The notes beneath the pieces were generated by a model, which worked only from the letters and a program-made list of their open reading frames with translations, ran no database searches and had not been told where the DNA came from. The position numbers and the translations under genes are program-made. Shown here in pieces: positions 38,617-49,962 of a DNA stretch of 64,000 bases; position 1 is the first letter of the stretch, and every line of letters starts with the position of its first letter. The stretch is from contig NC_037639.1 in assembly GCF_003254395.2 (NCBI RefSeq), positions 2,522,501-2,586,500 of the forward strand. The letters are read 5' to 3'. This DNA comes from Apis mellifera (taxonomy: Eukaryota; Arthropoda; Insecta; Hymenoptera; Apidae).

Positions 38617-40308
38617 AGCTCATTAAGTAATAATCTTTAAGTATATTGTTTAAGTACATTCATTACTAAACTTTTCTTTGAATTCACGGTATCATTCAAT
38701 ATACAGTTACAGAGTTGTCACCGTCAAGATTGCCAACTCAGCACAGAATTATTAATTTAAGTCTGATGTGCAATTGGCGTTTAATGTTTGACCGATTATG
38801 TTTATATTCACACAATAAAAAATATAAAGAAATACATTAAAAGTCACACATTAAGAAATGATACATTCTTCACACTGTAGGGTTACAGATTATTTTACTG
38901 CTTCTAAATGAACTTAGAATATGCCACTGCATGATAATGCTATAATTTGTGATTCTATTGTAGTCTGACCGTGAACAACGTCACTAATGCCAACGTCATA
39001 TGAATGTTAACAGTAAACAAATCTTGAATCGATATTGAAATCGATAGACATATCGACTTTATAAATATAAATCTATAAGAAAAGAATTATTATTTTTTAA
39101 ATATATTATTTTTTTATAAATCTAACATATTCTAACTTAAAAGTAGAGGAAAAGTACTTGCTATATTAATTAATTTATAAAGGAATTATTTGGAAATTAT
39201 TCTAAATAACTAACACTTAATTTATAAAATGTTTATCTATATATTAAAAATGAAAAGTTACTACAAAAATAAGTATATAAGTAATCAAAAATAATATTGA
39301 ATAAGAGAAAATGAAATACATATATTGTTTTCGAAAATTGAATTAAAAGTATTTTGTTTCATTTAACACTTTATTTTAAAGTAATTTTGATTTATTTTTA
39401 TTATATTTAGATTTGATTTATATAGATGTCTATTCTTTATTTGTTATTTATTTATTGTTGTTTATTATTTATTAATTTTTATTCATATTAATTCATATTA
39501 ATTATTAATTGATATAATTCAAAATTAAAATTACATTAAACAATTACAAAATTACCGAGATACTTACTATGCTTTAATTTGAAGAATAGTAAGTAATGAA
39601 TATATTCAACTATATTCATGATATTCTAATCAATGGTTCTTTCTGGATTGGTTTATTTACAAATACTGCCAATGTATGATTTCGTTTGACAATAAGATCA
39701 TATTCAATATTTAAGATACATATTCATTATGTACAATAAACGCACGAAAAAATTGTGATATCTAACTTTAATAATTCATATTTTAAATTTCTAAGGTAAG
39801 TCACATATTTTTGATTTGATTAAGGTTAAATACATTTCAAAATGAAAATAATTTAAACAATTATGTATATATATAAAGATAAATTTCATAATCAAAAATT
39901 TATATAAAAATATATTTTTATTATGATATTTTTTATTATTTAGTAATTTATTAATATTGTTATTATTATTTAATTAAAATTATTTTTTTGAATTAATATA
40001 ATCATTTATATAATTATATATAGTAATTAGAAATTATATAATATTTTTATATTTTTAATATTTTAAAAAATATGATTATGTTATAAATTTGTCAATATTT
40101 TCTATTATTTTAAAACATAATAGATCAATAATTTTATTAATATTATTATTTCATAATATAATTAACTTGTTAATTATAATTTATAATAAATTATTAAATT
40201 ATTAAATTATTAATTAAGTTATTAATATAATTTTTTAATAAATTATTGACACAGTAATATGTATAAATTTTTTTTAGATAGGATTAGTACTTTGTATTAA
40301 GATAAATA
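38617..40308. promoter_or_regulatory. Divergent intergenic region SEC63 / SAMD8
   Basis: Head-to-head spacer of 1.69 kb. The part next to SEC63 (38620-39060) is richer in G/C than the rest and ends in a cluster of CGATA motifs at 39027-39056. The part towards SAMD8 is AT-rich. A probable 5' UTR intron of SAMD8 has a consensus donor CTAAG/GTAAGT at 39795/39796 and an acceptor TTTTTTTAG at 40277, placing a non-coding first exon just upstream of 39796. Confidence 0.55.
39027..39056. promoter_or_regulatory. Cluster of three DRE/BEAF-like CGATA sites
   Basis: AATCGATA at 39027-39034, AATCGATA at 39039-39046 and the inverted TATCGA at 39051-39056, within 30 bases. In insects such dual-orientation CGATA clusters mark promoters of housekeeping genes, often divergent pairs, and boundary elements. 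The position between the divergent SEC63 and SAMD8 genes fits that role. Binding itself is inferred. Confidence 0.55.
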
Positions 40309-41948
40309 ATGTCTGAGAAAAATATAATTGAATGGACACAAAAGGATGTGGCAAAGTGGCTTAGTGAAAGCGGACATGAAAAATTTGTTGATTTATTTTT
40401 TGATCAGGAAATTGATGGAAAGGTGCTCTTGACTTTGAAAGAAGATGATTTAAAATTAATATCCATGAATATAAAGAAAATTGGTGATATAAAGAGATTA
40501 TATATTAGTATAAAACAATTACAAAGAGCTAATATGGCAGTATTGTTTGAATTAGGATATGTTGATATATTTCCTTCATCAAATTTTTTTAGTCATCATA
40601 AACATGAAGTAAGAAAGAAAATTTTAAATATTTAATTAAATATCTTTAAATATATATATTTTTTAAATAAAAAAAATGATAAATAAAATATTTTAAAGTC
40701 ATATTATTTAGTACAAATATATATTTTTAACAGATGCCTAGTAGTGGTATAAATAATGAAGGTTCTATTGAACATGAATTTTATTCTGCATCTATGTCAG
40801 AAGATGGTCATGCATCACATTTACCTCCTGAAATTTGGAAAGCTTTTATTAGTTTGGCATATTTATTTATTGTTACATGGATTACTGCCTTTGTAATGGT
40901 TATTGTTCATGATAGAGTGCCTGATATGAAAAAATATCCTCCGTTACCTGATATATTTTTAGATAATGTTCCACATATTCCTTGGGCATTTGATATGTGT
41001 GAAGTTACTGGAACTATACTTTTTGCAATATGGCTTATTGTTTTAATTTTTCACAAATACAGGTAAATTTAAAAATATTCATTAATTTTAAAAACATTCA
41101 ACAAATTTTTATTTACAGATTTATTTTATTACGAAGATTTTTTGCTTTATCTGGTACAGTCTTCCTGTTAAGATGCGTTACAATGCTCATTACTTCCTTA
41201 TCAGTACCAGGTGCACATTTACAATGTCAACCACGGAAGGTTCCTGAAGATTGGACAAAGTATAATTTTTTATTATAAAAAATAACTGAAATTTAAAAAA
41301 ATTATATTTATATTTTTTTTTATAGTTCTGCATATGTAGAATTATATAATAAGATTGCTATGGCATATGTTATATGGCGTGGTGCTGGTATGTCGATTCA
41401 AGGTGTTAGAACATGTGGCGATTATATGTTTAGTGGACATACTGTTGCATTAACTATGTTAAATTTTTTTATTACAGAATGTAAGTATTATAATATATAT
41501 TTAAATATATTCTATTTATTATTATACTATTTTATTTACAGATACACCAAGACAATTATATTTCTTACATACTTTTACATGGATGCTCAATATGTTTGGT
41601 ATATTTTTTATCTTAGCAGCACACGAACATTATTCCATTGATGTTTTTGTAGCTTTCTATATTACTTCTCGATTGTTTCTTTATTATCATACTCTAGCAA
41701 ATAATCAGGCATTAATGCAACGTGATTCAAATAGAACTAGAATTTGGTTTCCATTATTTAGTTTTTTCGAGTCTTCTGTTGATGGTATCGTTCCAAATGA
41801 ATATGAATCTCCATCTTTAATTATTTGTAATCTCGTATGTACAGGAAAAGACATATGGCATTTAGTACGATCTTCAATTTGCTTCCGTAAATCATGGCGT
41901 AATGTAAATCATGGCAGTGTAAAAAATAGCACAAAAAAGGAACACTAG
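40309..41948 (+). CDS. SAMD8: Sphingomyelin synthase-related protein 1 (ceramide phosphoethanolamine synthase)
   Basis: Exons 40309-40608, 40734-41062, 41119-41259, 41326-41480, 41542-41948; 1332 nt, 443 aa (human 415). Residues 8-72 form a SAM domain (WTQKDVAKWLSESGHEKFVD). A linker and several membrane segments follow, starting with AFISLAYLFIVTWITAFVMV. The sphingomyelin-synthase catalytic motifs are intact: CGDYMFSGHT (287-296) and HEHYSIDV (336-343), giving the expected triad His295, His338, Asp342. A SAM domain fused to this fold is specific to SMSr, an ER enzyme making small amounts of ceramide phosphoethanolamine and limiting ER ceramide. The start is the first ATG after a probable 5' UTR intron. 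The C-terminal tail after the last membrane segment is longer than usual. It is divergent to SEC63. Confidence 0.95.
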
Positions 41949-44900
41949 CCAATTTAATAAGTTATTTTAGTTTTATATTCATTTGATAATAGATTTTTGA
42001 AAATATTAATTTTGACAATTCTTTTTATATCATTTAACGAAATTAATTGTAGTTAATGTTTGGTATGTTTGATTTGTTTAAATGTTTTCAATTATAATAA
42101 TTTATTTGAATTAATATTTTCCAAAAAAAACCTAGTAAAATGTTATATTTCTTTTACAATTGATATTGAGTTTTTTTTTCATTATCTTTTTTTAAATTTG
42201 ACTTTAGTTGATATTTAAATTTGACTTTAAATATATTATTATTTTTTCTTTTTACTATTACTTAAAACTAGATTTCATTTTCTTTTTCATAAATAAATAT
42301 GTTATGAAAATTAAATATTTGAGTGAATTTTGTAAATAACAAAAATTTAAAATTAAGTAAATGTGATTATTAATTGTTTTTATTGCAACTATTTATATAT
42401 TTTTTTAATATAAATCAAATTCATGATTATATTTAAGATACTTAATTATAAATTTAAATTCCAAATATGAAAGTCATAATAATGAATTTTAAATAAATTA
42501 CAAATAACAGTACTAAAAATTGATTTGATACAAAAATCTGTGTATTTGTTTAATCTATAACTTTTGATATGTGTCTATAAAGAAATAAAAAATGGAACAA
42601 TACATAGAAATATAAGTATTGTATAGAGATATGAATAGTTTTTGCACCTTTGATTCATATATTTTTTATTAAAATTAAATATAAGCAAAGAATTTTATTT
42701 AATATAATAAAGAACAAATATGCACGACCAAAAAACAACAAATCATATGGCCATGATCAGACTATTTGTTAAGTCTTTGTAGTATGTTAATATAAGTAAT
42801 ATAATGCATGTAATATAATACATGTGATTGTAAAGAAGTACATCAATTATAATACTACTCTTTATGCAGTAAATTAAAATTGAGTACATATTAAACTTTT
42901 CGCGAAATTTTATCAATAAGAAATTATATATAAAATGATACACAATATTTATATTTGTTAAAAATAGAATGTATTATTATTTAAATTTTCAAAAAAAATT
43001 TTTAATATTATAATATCAAAAAATAATTAGCACAAAAATAAGAAAGAAATTATATATATTGATATTTGTAAATATGTGTATAATCATTGTTATATTTTAC
43101 GACCATTTTATATTAAGTTATATGAAATTTTTTCGATATTGTTTTGTTATAAATACTTTTTATATACATTTCTTTTTTAATAAATAGATGCACATTCGAT
43201 AAATATAATATCATATAATATGATTACAATATAATTACAAATATTTAATTAAAACAAATAATTTGTAAATGTAATATTTAAATTATTTTTAAAATTAATA
43301 TCTATATAAAAGGTGCTAATATTATAATATAAATAAAAATATTATAATAATATCCTTCATAATACATTCTTTCTATAATATTCTTCATATGAAACATATG
43401 TAATATATATGAATGTACATTTTTCTATTGATAAATAATTTCTTTTCTTTTCTTTTTTTTTTTTTGCATGAAATATATCATCATATAATATTTTATATAT
43501 AACAAATAATATTATATTGAATAATCTCATATAGTTTTGTCAAAAATAGGTATGTCTACGTAAGTATACTGTTTCTATAATTAAACCATCAGTTTAGACC
43601 ATCGTCATTTCAGCGTTGTAATGTCGAGGTTTAGTGATATTGCTATTTTCATTGTTTTATATATTAATTTTTTATTTTCTTTTAAAAATTGAAAAATTAA
43701 TAAAATATTTAACGTATATCAATATGTGCTATACTTCTCTTAATTTTATTATTTCTATATTATTAATTTATTGTACCTATTGACATATGCAATAAATTTC
43801 TTTGAAATTTTAAAGAAATTTCAATCTAGAAATAGGTAAGTTTTTAGTACGTTTTATCAAACAATATAATATATATACACAATCATTAAAAAATATACAA
43901 ATATTCGTATTTAGTGAATTTATTATTACATATATATTACATATATAATGAAATAATATTAAATTTCAAAAATTAAAATAAAAATATAATAATAATTTAA
44001 TTTTAACTACTGTCTACAAATTTCAAAAATTGCAAAACTTTTTATAATTAAAAAATTCTTTTTTTCAAATAGTTTAATTTTTAAATTATAAAAAAATATA
44101 AAATATGATTAAAAATATTTTTTTATAGAAAGAATACAATAATTAACTTGAATAGTGATATCTAAAATTAGTAGATAACAATTGTATATTTAATTTATAA
44201 GTAATTTAAAAATATACAATTATTAAGTTTTTTTAATAAGAAATTTTAATTTTAAAATTGATAAAAAAAAATGATAATTATGAATATTTGTTATTTTGAT
44301 AAAAAAATAATGAAATATATAAGATGTTTGATCAAAATATATACAAAATTTAAAATATATATTTAATTATTAAATTAAATATAATTAAATATATATATAA
44401 TTTAGATTAAAACAGACAGAAAAAATATCCGTTAAATTTTATTTATTACCTTATAAGCAATTTTAATTTTGCTTTATATAAAACGAGAAGAAAAACCATC
44501 TCACTTTTATGTTTATTTTAATGTCTAAAAATCATTCTTTAGATTTTTTACTTAATCCGAACATTCTATATATATTCTTTATTATTAATTTTTTATTAAT
44601 AAAATTTTTTTCATTATTTTTGTAACATTAATATTATTATTTCAAGTTAATAATTCTAAATGTTAAAACTATTAAAGCAAATATATTTTTACATATATAT
44701 AAGCATTGCCGCTCAAATATTTTAGAAAATATTTATTTTTCATTAAAATTATTAATATATCAATATACATCTATTCTTTTAATTTTTGTAATAATTGTAT
44801 AAATTAAACATATTTTTTTACACATTTTAATCATTATTTAATGTTTTCAATTATAGAGCGAATACAATAATTATCTTTAAATTTTTGAACGGAAATGTAG

Positions 44901-45052
44901 TAAAGTAATTTGTTTTATTTTCCGAAATTTGTTTTTAAATATCAATTTTTTTTACTTTCTTATTTAAGAGATAATATCGACAGAGAAAAAAACAAAAGAT
45001 TTAATTTTAAACCTAATAAACTATAATAAAAATGTTCAATAAATGAAAAAAC
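41949..45052. other. Spacer between SAMD8 and the MYND/SET gene
   Basis: 3.1 kb of AT-rich DNA without a supported gene. A slightly GC-richer patch around 43545-43640 (GTTTAGACCATCGTCATTTC) and a consensus donor ATAG/GTAAGT at 43835/43836 could mark a non-coding first exon of the downstream MYND/SET gene, but the acceptor is unclear. A partial fold-back element lies at about 44400-44585. Confidence 0.45.
44400..44585. mobile_element. Fold-back MITE-like element, partial copy H
   Basis: Contains TTAAATTTTATTTATTACCT, TATAAGCAATTTTAATTTTG, CATCTCACTTTTATGTTTAT and AAAATCATTCTTTAGA, in the order seen in the family. Shortened relative to the 300-base form. Confidence 0.5.
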
Positions 45053-48000
45053 ATGGAATCACAAATGAAAGGTATCTGTCCAATTTGTAATCAACGTGCA
45101 ACGTTGAAATGTAGCGGTTGCAAGCAACAATTTTATTGTAAAAAGGAGCATCAACGAATGGATTGGCCTCGACACAAGTTGACTTGCCAAGCGTGGGAGA
45201 TTCGTGAGAACTCCGAACTCGGACGACATTTATTGGCCTCAAGGGATTTGAATCCAGGTGATGTGATTCTGTCTGAATCACCTTTGGTTTGGGGACCATC
45301 GATACATTCGGATCAAAGACTTTGCGTTGGTTGTGGAAAACAATGCAAGAGTGCCAATATAAGATGCACGAAATGTCTTTGGCCGGCGTGCGCTGTAGAT
45401 TGTTCTGGTCTTACAGATAAAAATAGACACGATTTGGAATGTTCTTTTCTTATAAAAGCGAAGATCATTCCAAGGTTTGTAACATTATATATAAAACACA
45501 AAAGACGGATATATTTGAAAAATAATATCCTCCTCCCTTTTATTTAGCATTTCGAAATGAAAATTGAAATTTTTATTTTTTTTATGATATTTTTACTAAA
45601 TATATTATATATTTAAAAATATTATATAAAAATATATTAATTTGATATATTAGCCAATCAGTGGAAGTTATATTTTTTAAAAATCATTTAATGTGTATAA
45701 GAATCTCTTAGTATAAGAATCTCTTTATTATTTAAACTTTCAATTGATAAATCATTTAAGCAATTATTTCAATATTTTAGCAATGATTTAATTGGTTTAT
45801 TAATTGAAATTTAAAAAATAAAAAGATTTTTTAATTATGTGAATCATTTTTAATTTGATTTCATTTTTAATGATTGATTTTTAAATTCTCTATATATCAA
45901 TTTACAAAAAAAAAAAAAAAATAATATTTATGTTTTCTTCTACCTGATACGACTATTATATGAAATTTTTTTATTCATTTTTTATGTATGCAATTATATG
46001 AAGCATTCTTTTATGCAATGGTCAAGTAACTATTCTTTTCTTTTTTACATAATCTAATTATTTTTTTTACATAATTATTTTTAACTATCAATAGAGCCCA
46101 ATAAATATTTATTAACGTAATTTTACATTTTATTCATTTTCTAATAATTGTTTGTTTTCTTTATTGGTAAAAAAAATTGTAACACATTAGATAAAACATA
46201 ATTAAACATTTTATAATTTATAATTTAACTTAATTACAAATATTTAATTATCATTTTAATTATAATTTAATATTTTCATATAATCTATTACATAATTTGT
46301 TTTATGTAATAAAAATTGTAATGTAATTAATTCTAAAAAAAAAAAGAAATACAATTCATAGTATCAAAATCAAATTAATATGTATATTATAATATAATTT
46401 AATTTTATCTGAAATTTTTTTTCTTTTTCATTTCGAAAATATAATTCCATTTAATTGCATGAAAGATATTGTATATATTTATTTATCTACTTTATTCAGA
46501 ATTCAATTTATAATTGATATTATTTTTTTCTTTTTTTTTTTTAGATGCGATGTTCTTTTGGTAATACGTATGTTAATATTATGGTGTAAGAAATCAAAAT
46601 ATTGGAATTCTATACAAAAATTACAAAGTCACGAAGATTCTCGTGGTCCAGGAACGAGCGTATACGAAGAAACGATGAATATATATTACCATATTCAACG
46701 TCTTTTACCAGATAATTCCTCTACCAAGGACATAGTGAGCAAAATATGCGGTTTAATAGATATAAACGCATTGGAAACAGTACCACCTGAGGGTTGTGTT
46801 GCAATTTATGAAACAGCGTGTCTTTTGGAACATTCTTGTCTGGCTAACACGAGACACAGTTTTACAATCGATAAGGGTAGACCTCGAATCACGGTGAAAG
46901 CTTTGTGTTCTATACAAAAGTAAATATACGTTTCTCTCGCACAAAAGTCATATATATATATATATATATTTGTAATTTAATATATTTTTAATATTTTTAA
47001 AGATACACAGAATATATCCTTAATATTCTGAAATATGTATATGAAGATCGATTCTAGAAACCAAAACAAATAAAAATCAGTTGAGAATAAAATTTTAAAT
47101 TATAAATAATTTAAGTTCATGTTAGATGAAGGAAAACGAATATATGGTATAATAAAGACAGCAAAAAACTTTATTTTCATTTGGCTTCGTTTAATGCAAA
47201 CTTCAAATACTTATATAATAAATAAACTCTGGTTAACATTTTTATATATCAATTTTTGTGTTTGTTTTCATTTTTAGAATCAATCTATCAAAGACTTTTT
47301 CAAGATTCAAAGATTTCATGAATATATTACTTTATAATATGTATAGATATATTTTTAAGGGAAGTAGAATAAAATTTAAAATTATTAAATTAGAAATTTA
47401 AAATTTTCTAGACATAGATCATAAATATATAAATTGTTGCATATGAAACGATTTTACGAAACATATTACTCATTTATTTGAAACTATCGATTGATTTTTT
47501 TTTGCAAGTTTATTTTATTATAAAATACAAATACGTATATCTAAAAGTTATACATATTAAAATAGAAATATTCAGTTTCGAATATATTAAATATATAAAA
47601 TAATATGCGATTATATTTTAAAAGCATGTTAGTTTAAGAAAGTAACTTCCTTTTTGAATAACGAATTATTTATCTTTCTTTTAAAGAAACTTGTGAAAAC
47701 TAGTCTTTTTCTATAGCAAAATGCATTTCATAAATTATTATAATTTATTAGTATAGATTGTATACAAAAAATTTTAATCTTCCAGAAGTATTTGAAAAAT
47801 ATGAAAAAATATTTCAGATAAAAATTACAATTTATTTAACATATTAATTTTAAGAACTCATAACTCAAGAATGATTTATGTTTAAAATAAATTTAAATAG
47901 TTTTTTTATAAAATATTTTGATATATCTTTTTCTATCATAATATGTTCTTTCATAATCAAACATTTTTTCATATTTTTTCAAATATTCGGTATTTTTTAA

Positions 48001-49375
48001 AATTTATTTATCTTGATATGATATAAAAAGAAATACTTTATATATTATTATTATAATAATTCAAAAAATTTATTTTTTTTTAAATTTTTAATATTATTAT
48101 CACTATGATATGAATTACAATAACGTTATTTTTTATTATGATTAATATATGATAACGTTATATAATTAATAAATAAATTTGCAAATATATATAATATATA
48201 TTTATATATGTACAGAGGGGACCATTTAAGTACAATGTATACACATGCACTTTGGGCAACAAGGGTACGAAGATCTCATCTTTTAGAAACAAAATATTTT
48301 TCTTGTCACTGTAAACGGTGTGCCGATCCAACAGAATTGGGCACGCATCTTGGAACGTTAAAGTGCCCCCAAGACAATGGTTTTATTTTACCTAAAAATC
48401 CATTGGACTTTGATTCAGAATGGGGATGCGATTCGTGCCCTGGAACTCTTACCGCATCAGAAATGATACAATTCATTGGAAAATTGGAGGAAGACGTCGA
48501 TGACGTTATGTGTTCAGCGCGAAAAGATAAATTGGTTAATCTTCTATCACGGTAAAAAGTTTTTTATTTTTTTATATTTAAATTAGATGATGAAAACAAT
48601 ATATCATTTTTAATATATATGATATTTTTTTAAAACATAATAATAGTTAAATTATTAATCTAAAAATTATTATTTTGTTTTTTGTTTTATTTTTGATATT
48701 TGATTAATATAAATTGATATGTATTATATATAATATTAATTGAATAATAATGATTAATATAAATTGTTTTTTGCTTTCTGCTTTATTTTCAAATATTTTC
48801 TATAATTGATTTAAATTACAGAAAAGAGTCGAGTAATCGTTCTAAGTTTTTTTTTTATTATATTTTGAACTAAAAATAAAAATTTATAAATAGAACTTAA
48901 AAAAAAAAAGAGAGAAATTGTAATTTATAGATCATAATTTATATATACAAAATTATACAATATATACAATATATACAATATTATATATACAAAAAAAAAA
49001 ATTAAAGATTAATTTTTTCATTTAAGTGTTTTTTTTAAAGGTATATATTGGACAGACTAGAAGTATCATATATAATAGAACAAAATCATTTATTTTAAAA
49101 CAACTTTAAAATATTTTGATTATAATTTTTTTAGAATGCAAATACATTTGAGAATATTGCTATTCATAGTTATTTTTCATTAAAACTGCGATGAGAATGA
49201 AAGTTATTGAATAGTTATTCTCAACATAGTGTTTATTGCTGTTTAGTACAAAAAAATATCTTGAACAACAGAACTTTCGAGAATTTAACTCAAATATTCT
49301 TGTAATATATTAACCAGAATCTGTATGCAATTAAAAACAGAAAAAATGGTATAAATGATGTGGCTTCAAAATGCG

Positions 49376-49408
<33 letters not shown>

Positions 49409-49962
49409 TCATTTTTTATTTCAAATAATATATTATACATTTGATGGAGAAAAATAAAAATTAGTTTTAATTGGTATTCTCTCTCTTATTATTTTATCTT
49501 CTATTTTTATTTATTTTAAATATTTTCAATATATTGTAATATATATTTTCAATATATATTATTTAATTGGATAAAATGCCTTTTAAATAAACAAATTTTG
49601 TTAAATAAATTTTAAAGATTAAAATAGTAATTCAATAATAATTATGTAATTTCAGGCTCACTACATTATTACATCCTGGACATCAATTGTGCATTACTGT
49701 CAGTCATTCATTGATTCAACTAATGCCCGCGGACAATCCTAAAAAACTTGAATTATGTAAACGTATTATAGAAACCACCGAAACATTGGATCCTTATGGT
49801 ACGAGATTGGCATTATATACTGCAGTCACGTTAAGAGAATTATCTACTTGTCCCGGAGAAGATAGAAAACATCTTTTGTCAAAAGCACTATCGTTATTGC
49901 AATATGAACCGCAGTATTCGGCCGGTGAAAAGCTACGAATATTAATAGAATCCGAATTATAA
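45053..49962 (+). CDS. SmydA-8: SET and MYND domain protein, arthropod SmydA type
   Basis: Exons 45053-45474, 46545-46919, 48216-48551, 49656-49962; 1440 nt, 479 aa. Residues 9-45 are a complete MYND zinc finger (C9, C12, C20, C23, C29, H33, H41, C45). A split SET domain surrounds it: the N-terminal part is GRHLLASRDLNPGDVILSES, and the C-terminal part includes LLEHSCLANTRHSF and GDHLSTMYTHALWATRVRR. A cysteine-rich post-SET zinc site follows, CHCKRC. The C-terminal helices end in SAGEKLRILIESEL. The usual SMYD signature NHSCxPN reads EHSCLAN here, so the cofactor-contacting Asn is Glu. Methyltransferase activity is therefore uncertain. The family is known for lysine methylation and HDAC-linked repression. 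The symbol is my best match to the insect subfamily, not proven. Introns hold a fold-back copy and an inverted-repeat element. Confidence 0.9.
47045..47325. mobile_element. Fold-back MITE-like element, reference copy I
   Basis: Lies in the MYND/SET intron 46920-48215. The left end GATCGATTCTAGAAACCAAA and the reverse complement of the right end GATTGATTCTAAAAATGAAA correspond. Inner arms also pair: AAGTTCATGTTAGATGAAGG against the reverse complement of the right arm, AAGTTTGCATTAAACGAAGC. The whole element is thus one imperfect palindrome turning near 47150-47170, about 280 bases, without coding capacity. Confidence 0.78.
49080..49320. repeat. Inverted-repeat (hairpin) element in the MYND/SET intron
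   Basis: The left arm GAGAATATTGCTATTCATAG (49152-49171) matches the reverse complement of TTGAATAGTTATTCTC (49207-49222), GAGAATAACTATTCAA. Similarity extends outwards (GCAAATACATTTGAGAAT against GCAATAAACACTATGTTGAG) and inwards to TTCATT. The turn is at about 49180-49195. It does not resemble the GATTCTAGAAA fold-back family. The outer limits are approximate. Confidence 0.55.
49378..49408. repeat. (TTA)n microsatellite
   Basis: About ten TTA units in the intron 48552-49655 of the MYND/SET gene. Confidence 0.9.
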
